DNA from: Polaribacter vadi
Lineage (GTDB): Bacteria; Bacteroidota; Bacteroidia; Flavobacteriales; Flavobacteriaceae
Assembly (NCBI RefSeq): GCF_018861005.1
Contig: NZ_JAHKQL010000031.1
Span: 278,657-342,656 of the forward strand
Length of the DNA: 64,000 bases
Reading direction: 5' to 3'
The position numbers and the translations under genes were made by a program. Below the pieces are notes generated by a model. It made no database searches, was not told the origin of the DNA, and was given only the letters and a program-made list of their open reading frames with translations. This document shows, in pieces, positions 37,708 through 46,170 of this stretch; the stretch's first letter is position 1, and every line of letters starts with the position of its first letter.

Positions 37708-39068
37708 TATCTGTATTCTTTATGTTTATTTTCTTTATCCATTAACTCTTTTATCTTTTTATCTTCCCAATTACTACCTAAGAAAATATTGTAATTATTT
37801 ACTTCTAAAAAGTGGAAAGCTAAGCCCATTCCCCACCCGAAAATCGGGAACCAAAACCAGTGAAACCCTGGAGAGAATCTTAAATTGATAAATATTAAAA
37901 AAGGAATTACAATACAGTATGATGCTAAATTCTGATAAAATTCTTTCAGTTTTTCTACTCTTTCTACTGCTTTTACATATTTGTTATTTTCTAAATCGTC
38001 TGTGTACATAATGTCGTTCATTTTATATAAGAGAGGTAAACTCACCTTAAAAGTTTTGTTATTATTTTCTATTTTCACTCCTCTTTGAGTGATTAATCCA
38101 TATCTATCAGCAATATTTTGCAGCCCCACTTTTGTGCTTTTACCTATTGCTTCTTTAGGATTGATGTTGTTTTCTATTATTAAATAATTATTCTCCTCAT
38201 AAATATTAATAGTTAGTGGTTTAGAGGATGACACCACATTGTGTTTCACTGCATTTTCTAATAATAATTGCAAAGAAAGTGGCACAACTTTTAAATCTTT
38301 GTTACTAACAGTATCTGGTATATTAAATTCTACAGCATCTTCAAAACGCATTCCTAAAAGTTGCATATAGGTTTTAGCAAAAGTCAATTCTTCTAAAATT
38401 GGTACTAAATCTTTATTTCTTTGCTCTAAAACATATCTATATACTTTAGATAATTTTGTCGTAAATTTTTCTGCCTGGTTTGGGTTTTCGCCAATTAAAC
38501 TGGTTAATACATTTAAACTATTAAACAAAAAATGCGGGTCTAACTGACTTTTTAAGGATTCAAATTTTGCAGTTTCTGTTTTTGCTACTATTTCTTGTTT
38601 TGTGGTTTCTTGGGTCATTGCAGATTTCCAATTGATCATAAAACCTCTTGCATGAAAAAACGCTGCAACTCCTAAAGAAAAAATAATTGCAAATAAATGC
38701 ACCCAAATTAAATAACCACTAAAAAAATCTTCGAAAGAATTATTAAAAATTACAATATATTGTACATAATGTATAATTAAAACTGCTATAACAGTGTAAA
38801 TTGTAGTGGTAATTATACCTGCCCAGACTCTTTCGTTTGTTTCTTTAACCCAATCCCATTTTGTATTTAAAAACTCATTTATTAACCCATTACCTAACCC
38901 TAAAGTAAAAGAATACATAGCAGAGATTAAAAATACTAACGCCATTCCTTTTAAAGTAAATTGCTGATTTGCAACTACAAATATTACAGCCATTATTACA
39001 GTTAACTTTAAGCAAGCAATAATATCTTTTTTAAGCTTTGTAAAAAATGTTGGGTCAGATTTTGTCAT
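37707..39068 (-). CDS. LytS-type histidine kinase with C-terminal 2TM domain
   Basis: 453 residues. Four N-terminal membrane helices (about 15-150) precede the His_kinase domain (QLDPHFLFNSLNVLTSLIGE, phospho-His) and an HATPase domain (LLENAVKHN, VGLQNIADRYGL). A complete 2TM domain is attached at about 365-450 (VERVEKLKEFYQNLASYCIV, ending NWEDKKIKELMDK). The kinase therefore carries the same module as the five small genes after it and could pair with them in the membrane. It follows a DUF2141 gene by 30 bases. Confidence 0.92.
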   Translation of the reverse strand: MTKSDPTFFTKLKKDIIACLKLTVIMAVIFVVANQQFTLKGMALVFLISAMYSFTLGLGNGLINEFLNTKWDWVKETNERVWAGIITTTIYTVIAVLIIHYVQYIVIFNNSFEDFFSGYLIWVHLFAIIFSLGVAAFFHARGFMINWKSAMTQETTKQEIVAKTETAKFESLKSQLDPHFLFNSLNVLTSLIGENPNQAEKFTTKLSKVYRYVLEQRNKDLVPILEELTFAKTYMQLLGMRFEDAVEFNIPDTVSNKDLKVVPLSLQLLLENAVKHNVVSSSKPLTINIYEENNYLIIENNINPKEAIGKSTKVGLQNIADRYGLITQRGVKIENNNKTFKVSLPLLYKMNDIMYTDDLENNKYVKAVERVEKLKEFYQNLASYCIVIPFLIFINLRFSPGFHWFWFPIFGWGMGLAFHFLEVNNYNIFLGSNWEDKKIKELMDKENKHKEYR

Positions 39069-39098
39069 TTTCTAAGTTTAATAGGGTAATTAAGTTGA

Positions 39099-39512
39099 TT
39101 AAAATTTGATATCTAAAGATACATCTTTATCAGTAACCACAAACTTTGCACTCTCGTAATTAGGTGGTCCAAAATTCATCACATTATTAGAAGCACCATA
39201 ATCTTCTTTTGGCATTCCATTTGGATGAAAATCCATTGAATCATTTTCATTTTTATCATGATAACAAATAATAGCATATTCACCTGCATCTAAATTATCA
39301 AAAGTTATTGTGCTTTTACCGTCTACAATTTTTGCGTTTTTAGCTTGAATTGGTGCTTTCATAAAAGTTACTTTATTATATAAAGCAAAACTTACTTTGC
39401 CAGAATCTGATGTTACATTTACAACTGTTGCAGTAATTTTTTTATTTTGAGCAGTTATTGTTGTTGAAATAAAGAAAGCTGTTGCTACTAAAAGTGATAC
39501 TATAAGTTTCAT
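39099..39512 (-). CDS. DUF2141 domain secreted protein
   Basis: 137 residues with a signal peptide (LIVSLLVATAFFISTTITAQ) and a DUF2141 domain: KVSFALYNKVTFMKAP, LDAGEYAIICYHDKNENDSM, DFHPNGMPKEDYGASNN. Beta-rich, probably periplasmic or surface-exposed; function unknown. It is the first gene of the 2TM operon, with a LytTR-like repeat 75-104 bases upstream, so it may be a main target of the circuit. Confidence 0.85.
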   Translation of the reverse strand: MKLIVSLLVATAFFISTTITAQNKKITATVVNVTSDSGKVSFALYNKVTFMKAPIQAKNAKIVDGKSTITFDNLDAGEYAIICYHDKNENDSMDFHPNGMPKEDYGASNNVMNFGPPNYESAKFVVTDKDVSLDIKF

Positions 39513-39586
39513 AATGTTATTTTTTATTGATTAATTATGGTACAAATATGCAACTGAACAGTAGTTTTTAAAAGTAAACTATACCC

Positions 39587-39616
39587 AACTGTATTTTTTT
39601 TAGGACGAATTGTATT
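39587..39616. promoter_or_regulatory. Putative LytTR binding site upstream of the DUF2141/2TM operon
   Basis: AACTGTATT (39587-39595) and AATTGTATT (39608-39616) form a direct repeat with a 21-bp period. On the minus strand they read AATACAGTT and AATACAATT, close to the LytTR consensus TACAGTT. Orientation and distance to the gene resemble the pair at 34943-34973. CATATTTG (39550-39543, minus) is a one-mismatch -7 box downstream. Confidence 0.55.
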
Positions 39617-39823
39617 TTTTAATATCAAAATTTGATTTAAACCTAAAATATAGCTTACACAAAACAAGCTTTTACTTATATAATGATTATTGAATAATTA
39701 TATTTTTAGAAATTGGATATTGAAATCTTAACGAAAATAAAGAATTGGTTAATTTTTAATAAAAATTACTAAAAAGTATTCTTATACTATTCAGAAAAAT
39801 AAAAAATACATACATTTACACCA

Positions 39824-39898
39824 ATGATTACTTCAAGAGAAAATAAAACATGTACTACAATAGCTCCCAGTTTGCGCTTTCGCAATATTCGTCGCTAA
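39824..39898 (+). CDS. Arginine-rich leader peptide 1 of the arginine operon
   Basis: A 24-codon ORF (ATG to TAA) ending in SLRFRNIRR: four Arg codons in the last seven, all CGC or CGT although the long genes here mostly use AGA. Such a clustered tail of the operon's end product is typical of attenuation leader peptides. It lies in the long leader before the arginine/proline operon. Expression is not proven. Confidence 0.5.
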   Translation: MITSRENKTCTTIAPSLRFRNIRR

Positions 39899-40023
39899 GA
39901 TTTTGTATTAGTAAAAGACAAATCTATATAAGTACCTAACCATTTTTTATTTTTTTTATCGTGAAACTTTCTAAACAACCATATTTTAAAACACAAGTTA
40001 TTTTAAAAAATAACCAAAACAAT

Positions 40024-40059
40024 ATGCGTCGCAGTTTTCCTTTTCGCCCTTTGGGGTAA
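40024..40059 (+). CDS. Arginine-containing leader peptide 2 of the arginine operon
   Basis: An 11-codon ORF, MRRSFPFRPLG, with three Arg codons (CGT, CGC, CGC). It is 125 bases after the first mini-ORF and 87 before the first structural gene. The shared Arg-Phe pattern and choice of CGN codons suggest a second stalling site. Too short to judge by coding statistics. Confidence 0.42.
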   Translation: MRRSFPFRPLG

Positions 40060-40145
40060 TTAATCATTTTCAGAATTTAGGTGTGTCCAATTCTACATCA
40101 AAAAAAACAAAACAAATAACATTTTATTAAATTAAAAACAATGCA

Positions 40146-40763
40146 ATGGAAATTGTAATTGCAAATGAATCACATAAGGTATATGCAGAAATTATCTGTA
40201 AAACCATAGAGGATGCTGCTCAAGTTAGAGGTACAGGTATTGCCAAAAGAAAACCTGAATATATTGCCACCAAAATGGATAATGGTAATGCAGTAATTGC
40301 TTTAGATGGAGGTATGTTTGCCGGCTTTTGTTATATAGAACAATGGGGTCATGGTAAATTTGTTGCAAATTCTGGTTTAATTGTACACCCAGATTATAGA
40401 AATATTGGGCTTGCAAAAGAAATAAAAAAAGTAATTTTTAAACATTCTAGAACCAAGTTTCCTGATGCTAAAGTATTTAGTATTACTACTGGTTTAGCTG
40501 TTATGAAACTAAATAGCGATTTGGGTTACAAACCTGTTACTTTTTCTGAATTAACAGATGATCAAACTTTTTGGGATGGTTGCCAAACCTGTAAGAATTA
40601 CGATATCTTAACCAGAACTAGTAGAAAAATGTGCCTTTGTACAGGAATGTTATTTGACCCAAAAAACAACAATAAAGAAGAACCTATTGAAGTAAAAGAA
40701 AACGTTTATAAGAGATTAAAAACGATGAAACAAAATTTATTTCTAAAAAAAGATAAAAAATAA
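40146..40763 (+). CDS. GNAT acetyltransferase heading the arginine operon
   Basis: 205 residues. The GNAT fold is seen in GLIVHPDYRNIGLAKEIKKV (acyl-CoA loop) and TTGLAVMKLNSDLGYKPVTF. A Cys cluster follows (DGCQTCKNYD, RKMCLCTGM) that could bind a metal. As first gene before argG, and with no argA or argJ in the operon, it is the best candidate for the missing first step, acylation of glutamate (acetyl or succinyl). That function is inferred from position. It starts 5 bases before argG's ribosome-binding spacer ends. Confidence 0.85.
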   Translation: MEIVIANESHKVYAEIICKTIEDAAQVRGTGIAKRKPEYIATKMDNGNAVIALDGGMFAGFCYIEQWGHGKFVANSGLIVHPDYRNIGLAKEIKKVIFKHSRTKFPDAKVFSITTGLAVMKLNSDLGYKPVTFSELTDDQTFWDGCQTCKNYDILTRTSRKMCLCTGMLFDPKNNNKEEPIEVKENVYKRLKTMKQNLFLKKDKK

Positions 40764-40767
40764 AAAA

Positions 40768-41943
40768 ATGAAAAAATTAGTAATTGCATATAGTGGTGGT
40801 TTAGATACCTCTTATTGTGCTGTAAGTTTATCAAAAGAATATGATGTACATGCTGTTAGCGTAAATACAGGTGGTTTTACATCCGAAGAAATTAAAAACA
40901 TAGAAAGTAACGCTTATAAAATGGGGGTTACAACTTATAAAAATATTGATGCAGTTGCTACTTTTTACAACAAAGTAGTTAAGTATTTAATTTTTGGAAA
41001 CGTATTAAAAAATGCCACTTACCCACTTTCAGTAAGTGCAGAAAGAATTATACAAGCTATAGAAATTATTGAATACGCAAAAAGTATTGATGCAGAATAT
41101 ATTGCTCATGGTAGCACTGGTGCAGGAAATGACCAAGTTCGTTTTGATATGATTTTTCAAACCTTAGCTCCAGGAATTAAAATTATTACTCCTATTAGAG
41201 ATCAAAAATTAGCAAGACAAGAAGAAATCGATTACCTAAAATCTGAAGGAATTGATATGAATTGGGAAAAATCTAAATATTCTGTAAACAAAGGTCTTTG
41301 GGGAACTAGTGTTGGTGGAGTTGAAACTTTAAAATCAGAATTACCATTACCTAGTGAAGCTTATCCTTCTCAATTAGAAAAAGAAGGTGAAGAAAAAGTA
41401 ACGTTAACTTTTAAAAATGGTGAGTTTGTTGCTTTAAACGGACAAGAAAATGCACCAGAAGTAAACATCGAGAACTTAAATACTATTGCTTCAAAATTCG
41501 CAATTGGTAGAGATATTCATGTTGGTGATACTATTGTAGGTACAAAAGGTAGAGTTGGTTTTGAAGCTGCTGCTGCTTTAATTACTGTAAAAGCACATCA
41601 TTTATTAGAAAAACATACCTTAACTAAATGGCAATTACAACACAAAGAATATTTATCTAGTTTTTACGGAATGCATTTACACGAAGGGCAATATTTAGAT
41701 CCTGTAATGAGAGATACAGAAGCTTTTTTACAGAGTTCTCAAAAAATGGTTTCTGGTAATGTTGTGGTTTCTTTAAAACCTTATCACTTTTCTTTAGACG
41801 GAATTATTTCTGATCACGATTTAATGTCTAGTGCATTTAGTACTTATGGTGAAGAAAATAAAGCTTGGACAGCAGATGATGCTAAAGGTTTTATCAAAAT
41901 TATAGGTAATCAAAACAAAATTTATCAACAAGTAAATAAATAG
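40768..41943 (+). CDS. argG: Argininosuccinate synthase
   Basis: This 391-residue enzyme joins citrulline and aspartate using ATP. The PP-loop AYSGGLDTSY is at 6-15 and AHGSTGAGNDQVRFD is the citrulline/aspartate region. Length is normal (390-400). It is 4 bases after the GNAT gene and 2 bases before argC. Confidence 0.97.
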   Translation: MKKLVIAYSGGLDTSYCAVSLSKEYDVHAVSVNTGGFTSEEIKNIESNAYKMGVTTYKNIDAVATFYNKVVKYLIFGNVLKNATYPLSVSAERIIQAIEIIEYAKSIDAEYIAHGSTGAGNDQVRFDMIFQTLAPGIKIITPIRDQKLARQEEIDYLKSEGIDMNWEKSKYSVNKGLWGTSVGGVETLKSELPLPSEAYPSQLEKEGEEKVTLTFKNGEFVALNGQENAPEVNIENLNTIASKFAIGRDIHVGDTIVGTKGRVGFEAAAALITVKAHHLLEKHTLTKWQLQHKEYLSSFYGMHLHEGQYLDPVMRDTEAFLQSSQKMVSGNVVVSLKPYHFSLDGIISDHDLMSSAFSTYGEENKAWTADDAKGFIKIIGNQNKIYQQVNK

Positions 41944-41945
41944 TT

Positions 41946-42923
41946 ATGTTAGAAGTAGGAATTATTGGTGGTGCAGGTTACACAGCAGGAGAATTGATTC
42001 GATTGTTATTAAATCATCCTGAAACAAATATCAATTTTGTGTACAGTACTTCTAATGCTGGTAACAAATTATATAAAGTTCATCAAGATTTAGTTGGTTC
42101 TACAGAAATTAGTTTTACAAATAAAATTAATGCTGATGTTGATGTTTTATTTTTATGTTTAGGACATGGTAATTCAACCGCTTTTTTACAAAAAAACACT
42201 TTTTCTGATAACACAAAAATTATAGATTTAAGTAACGATTTTAGATTACTTGCTGATAAGAATTTCGAAGGAAAAGATTTTGTGTATGGTTTGCCAGAAT
42301 TAAATAAAACCGATATTATATCAGCAAAATACATTGCAAACCCTGGTTGTTTTGCTACTGCTTTACAATTAGCAATTTTACCTTTAGCTGCAAATTGTTT
42401 ATTAAAAAATGATGTTCATATTAATGCTGTAACTGGTGCAACTGGTGCTGGCACATCATTATCTGCAACAACACATTTTACGTGGAGAGATAATAATTTT
42501 TCGCATTACAAAGCTTTTAATCATCAACATTTAGGTGAAATTAATCAGACAGTAAATCAATTACAAACCGATTTTAATTCTGAAATAAACTTTATGCCAA
42601 ACAGAGGTGATTTTTCTAGAGGGATTTTTGCAACTACTTACACAAAATTTAATGGTACTTTAGAAGAAGCAACAACAATGTATAAAGAATATTACAAAAA
42701 CGCAGCTTTTACTTTTGTTGCTGATCAAAGTATATTTTTAAAACAAGTTGTAAACACAAATAAATGTTTGGTGCAATTAGAAAAACACGGTAATAAATTA
42801 TTAATTACAAGTACTATTGATAATTTATTAAAAGGTGCTTCTGGGCAAGCCATTCAGAATATGAATTTAATGTATGGTTTTGAAGAAAGTTTAGGTTTAA
42901 ATTTAAAGGCAAATTACTTTTAA
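41946..42923 (+). CDS. argC: N-acyl-gamma-glutamyl-phosphate reductase
   Basis: 325 residues. Nucleotide loop GIIGGAGYTAGEL at 5-17 and catalytic Cys135 in ANPGCFATA. It reduces the acyl-glutamyl phosphate made by ArgB to the semialdehyde used by ArgD. Whether the acyl group is acetyl or succinyl cannot be told. A repeat-filled 95-base gap separates it from proC. Confidence 0.95.
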   Translation: MLEVGIIGGAGYTAGELIRLLLNHPETNINFVYSTSNAGNKLYKVHQDLVGSTEISFTNKINADVDVLFLCLGHGNSTAFLQKNTFSDNTKIIDLSNDFRLLADKNFEGKDFVYGLPELNKTDIISAKYIANPGCFATALQLAILPLAANCLLKNDVHINAVTGATGAGTSLSATTHFTWRDNNFSHYKAFNHQHLGEINQTVNQLQTDFNSEINFMPNRGDFSRGIFATTYTKFNGTLEEATTMYKEYYKNAAFTFVADQSIFLKQVVNTNKCLVQLEKHGNKLLITSTIDNLLKGASGQAIQNMNLMYGFEESLGLNLKANYF

Positions 42924-42929
42924 ATTTTA

Positions 42930-43003
42930 CTGCAAGGTTTTAAAATCTTGTAGAGATATTCAAGAATAAAACAATACCTACAAAATCTAAAAAGAATTTG
43001 TAG
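42930..43003. repeat. Two palindromic CTACAAG-type repeat units between argC and proC
   Basis: CTGCAAGGTTTT pairs with AAAATCTTGTAG (42930-42953), and CTACAAA...TTTGTAG forms another hairpin (42978-43003). Both belong to the same motif family as the units at 46943-47020. They fill an otherwise unnecessary gap in a tight operon and look like small dispersed palindromic repeats. Confidence 0.6.
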
Positions 43004-43018
43004 TTAATCAAAAAAATT

Positions 43019-43810
43019 ATGAAAGTAGCAATTATTGGAGCAGGAAGTTTAGGGCAATCTATAGGAAAAGGGTTATTAAAAAGTAAAACTGTAGAAACCT
43101 TGTATTTAACCAAGCGAAATTTAGAATCTTTAAACGATTTTAATGCTTATACTGAAGTTGTTTTAACTTCTGATAATGAAAAAGCAGTTAAAAATGCTGA
43201 TGTTTTAATATTTGCAGTACAACCAAGACATTTTGATGGTATTTTAGAAAATCTAAAACCTCTTATTAAAGAAAATCATGTTATAATTTCGGTTATCACT
43301 GGTTTTTCTATTGATAAAATTGAAGCTATTGTTGGTAATGATAAAAATATTATTCGTTCTATGCCAAATACAGCAGCTTCTGTTGGGCAATCTATGACTT
43401 GTATTTCTTCTAATACAAAAGGAAAAGAAAAAGTTGCCATAGCTAAAACTATATTTAACAGTTTGGGTACTTCTTTAGAAATTCCTGAAGAGCAATTACA
43501 AGCTGCAACTGTTATATGCGCAAGTGGTATTGCTTTTTGGATGCGTCTAATTCGTGCAACAACACAAGGTGCAATTCAATTAGGTTTTGAACCAGATGAA
43601 GCACATGAATTGGCAATGCAAACCTGTTTTGGAGCAGCCACTTTGTTAAAAGAATCTGGTAAACACCCAGAAGCAGAAATAGATAGAGTTACTACTCCAG
43701 GAGGTTGTACAATAGAAGGATTAAACGAAATGGAACACCAAGGTTTAAGCTCTTCATTAATTAAAGGTATTAACGCTTCTTTCGAAAAGATTAACCAAAT
43801 AAAAAAATAA
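43019..43810 (+). CDS. proC: Pyrroline-5-carboxylate reductase
   Basis: 263 residues. Rossmann motif VAIIGAGSLGQSIGKGLL at the start, and IRSMPNTAASVGQSMTCI and RVTTPGGCTIEGLNEME are ProC signatures. It makes proline from pyrroline-5-carboxylate. Its presence with proA and proB completes proline synthesis inside the arginine operon. Four bases before argD. Confidence 0.95.
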   Translation: MKVAIIGAGSLGQSIGKGLLKSKTVETLYLTKRNLESLNDFNAYTEVVLTSDNEKAVKNADVLIFAVQPRHFDGILENLKPLIKENHVIISVITGFSIDKIEAIVGNDKNIIRSMPNTAASVGQSMTCISSNTKGKEKVAIAKTIFNSLGTSLEIPEEQLQAATVICASGIAFWMRLIRATTQGAIQLGFEPDEAHELAMQTCFGAATLLKESGKHPEAEIDRVTTPGGCTIEGLNEMEHQGLSSSLIKGINASFEKINQIKK

Positions 43811-43814
43811 AACT

Positions 43815-44948
43815 ATGCCACTATTTAATGTTTACCCTCTTTATAATGTAACCCCAGTTTCTGGTAAAGGAGTTTATGTTTACGATGAAAACAACACAGA
43901 ATATTTAGATTTATATGGTGGTCATGCAGTAATTTCTATTGGCCATGCACATCCAAAATATGTAGAAGCAATTACAAACCAAGTTAATCAATTAGGTTTT
44001 TATTCTAATGCAATTCAAAATCCGCTACAAACACAATTAGCAGATAGATTAGAAACACTTTCTGGTTGTAAAGATTACGAATTATTTTTATGTAATTCTG
44101 GGGCAGAAGCCAACGAAAATGCTTTAAAACTAGCTTCTTTTAAAACAGAAAAAAGTAGAGTTATTGCTTTTAAAAATGGTTTTCATGGTCGTACTTCTGC
44201 TGCTGTTGCTGCCACTGACAATAAAAATATTATTGCACCAATTAACGCACAGCAAAAAGTTACTATTTTAAATTTAAATGATATTGATGCTGTAAAAATT
44301 GAACTAGAAAAAGGTGATGTTTGTGCTGTTATTGTAGAATTTATTCAAGGTGTAGGTGGTTTAGATGAAGCAACTGCAGATTTTTACGAACAATTAGATC
44401 TTTTATGTAAAGAAAATAACACCATGCTTATTGCTGATGAAGTTCAGTCTGGTTATGGAAGATCTGGTAAATTCTTTGCTTTTCAACATTATAAAGTAAC
44501 TCCAGAAATTATTTCTATTGCAAAAGGAATGGGAAATGGTTTTCCTATTGGCGGAATTTTAATTCACCCAAGTATTAAAGCTAAATTCGGAATGTTAGGT
44601 ACTACTTTTGGTGGTAATCATTTGGCTTGTGCTGCTGGTTTATCTGTTCTAAATGTTATTGAAGAACAAAAACTAATAGATAATGTAAATGAAATTTCTT
44701 GTTATTTTTTAAAGTTGGCAAAAACAATACCTCAAATAAAAAAAATAAAAGGAAAAGGTTTAATGTTAGGTTTAGAATTTGATTTTGAAGTTGGCGATTT
44801 ACGTAAGAAATTAATTTACGATTATCATATTTTTACTGGTGGTGCAATGAATAAAAAATTGTTAAGAATTTTACCTCCTTTAACCGTTAGAAAAGATCAT
44901 ATCAATCAATTTTTTGAAGCTTTAGTTGATGCTTTAGAAGAAGAATAA
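43815..44948 (+). CDS. argD: Acylornithine aminotransferase
   Basis: 377 residues, class III PLP aminotransferase. YGGHAVISIGHAHPKY, NSGAEANENALKLAS, FHGRTSAAVAAT and the PLP Lys region SIAKGMGNGFPIGG are present, with GTTFGGNHLACAAG. It transaminates N-acyl-glutamate semialdehyde to N-acylornithine. Position between proC and proA supports ArgD over other class III members. Confidence 0.93.
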   Translation: MPLFNVYPLYNVTPVSGKGVYVYDENNTEYLDLYGGHAVISIGHAHPKYVEAITNQVNQLGFYSNAIQNPLQTQLADRLETLSGCKDYELFLCNSGAEANENALKLASFKTEKSRVIAFKNGFHGRTSAAVAATDNKNIIAPINAQQKVTILNLNDIDAVKIELEKGDVCAVIVEFIQGVGGLDEATADFYEQLDLLCKENNTMLIADEVQSGYGRSGKFFAFQHYKVTPEIISIAKGMGNGFPIGGILIHPSIKAKFGMLGTTFGGNHLACAAGLSVLNVIEEQKLIDNVNEISCYFLKLAKTIPQIKKIKGKGLMLGLEFDFEVGDLRKKLIYDYHIFTGGAMNKKLLRILPPLTVRKDHINQFFEALVDALEEE

Positions 44949-44975
44949 ATTCAACTAAACACAGAATATAAAAAG

Positions 44976-46169
44976 ATGAATACTTTACTATCTATAGAAA
45001 CTAGAAATGCAGTTTTACGAACAATGGCAACTCTTTTGGATGAAAATAGAGAAGCAATTATCAACATCAACAAAAAAGATTTAGAAGCTTATAAAGGTGA
45101 TGATATTTCTATGTTCGATCGCTTAAAAGCGGATGATACAAAGGTTGATGAAATGATAAAAGCAGCCAAAAATTTGGCTTCTCAAGCAGATCCTGTTGGT
45201 GTGGAGCGTTTTGGTTTTAAGCATGATAATGGAATGCAAGTTTATAATAAAACTGCATCTTTTGGTACAGTTTTAATCATCTATGAATCTAGACCAGATG
45301 TTACAGTAGAAGCTGCAGGAATTGCTTTTAAATCGGGTAATAAAATCCTTTTAAAAGGTGGAAAAGAGTCTTTAAATTCTAATTTAAAAATTGTAGAACT
45401 TTGGCATCAGGCACTAAAAAAGCACAATGCTTCAACAGATTGGGTAGAATATTTACAATTTAACAGAACAGAAACGCAAGCATTTTTAGAAAAACCAACG
45501 CAAAAAGTTGATTTAATTGTGCCAAGAGGTGGAGAACGATTAATTGCTTTTGTAAAAGAACACGCCACTTGTCCTGTTATTATTAGTGGTCGTGGAAACA
45601 ATTTTGTGTACGTTTCTAAAGAAGCAAATTTAGAGATTGCTATTGATATTATTTTAAACGGAAAATCGAAAATTTCTGCTTGTAATGCTGTTGATAAAGT
45701 TTTAATTGATGAAAATCTTGAAGAAAAAGAAGCTTTTATCAGTAAACTAATATCAAAATTAAATGAAGCTAAAATTCAGGTTTTAGGTGATGAAATTGTG
45801 GCTAAAAATCATCAATTAGAACAGATTTCATCAAACGAAGTTTGGTATGAAGAATTTTTAGATTACAAAATTGTAATTGGAGAAATTACATCAAATGAAG
45901 CTGCAATTGCTATGATTAATAAATATGCAGGTGGACATTCTGCAGCAATAATCAGCAAAAATGAAACTGAAGCAAAACTTTTTATGGAAAACGTAGATAC
46001 AGCTGCTGTTTATCACAATGCTTCTACTCGTTTTACTGATGGTGGTCAATTAGGTTTAGGTGGAGAATTAGCAATTAGTACAGACAAATTACATCAACGT
46101 GGACCAATTGGCTTACAACATTTGGTCACCAACAAATGGTATATTCATGGAAATGGACAAATAAGATAA
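44976..46169 (+). CDS. proA: Glutamate-5-semialdehyde dehydrogenase
   Basis: 397 residues of the aldehyde dehydrogenase superfamily. IYESRPDVTVEAAGIAFKSG, LIVPRGGERLI, catalytic Cys in GKSKISACNAVDK, and HNASTRFTDGGQLGLGGELA are ProA signatures. It reduces glutamyl-5-phosphate, made by the adjacent proB product. The proB start follows by 1 base. Confidence 0.95.
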   Translation: MNTLLSIETRNAVLRTMATLLDENREAIININKKDLEAYKGDDISMFDRLKADDTKVDEMIKAAKNLASQADPVGVERFGFKHDNGMQVYNKTASFGTVLIIYESRPDVTVEAAGIAFKSGNKILLKGGKESLNSNLKIVELWHQALKKHNASTDWVEYLQFNRTETQAFLEKPTQKVDLIVPRGGERLIAFVKEHATCPVIISGRGNNFVYVSKEANLEIAIDIILNGKSKISACNAVDKVLIDENLEEKEAFISKLISKLNEAKIQVLGDEIVAKNHQLEQISSNEVWYEEFLDYKIVIGEITSNEAAIAMINKYAGGHSAAIISKNETEAKLFMENVDTAAVYHNASTRFTDGGQLGLGGELAISTDKLHQRGPIGLQHLVTNKWYIHGNGQIR

Positions 46170-46170
46170 G

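Larger units (their letters stand above)
39513..40145. other. Divergent 633-bp control region between the 2TM and arginine operons
   Basis: The left part holds a LytTR-like repeat (39587-39616) for the minus-strand operon. The right part is a long leader for the arginine operon with two arginine-rich mini-ORFs (39824-39898 and 40024-40059). A hairpin GTTATTTT/AAAATAAC is at 39997-40014, and a weaker GAATT/AATTC hairpin at 40073-40093. TACATTTA (39811-39818) is a near-consensus -7 box on the plus strand. I see no classical hairpin-plus-U-tract terminator here. Confidence 0.55.

Noticed and set aside
39899..39960. Intrinsic terminator between the two arginine mini-ORFs
   Set aside because: An 8-bp hairpin with one bulge (AGATTTTGT/ACAAATCT) exists, but the T-rich run begins about 20 bases later, so it does not fit a standard terminator.
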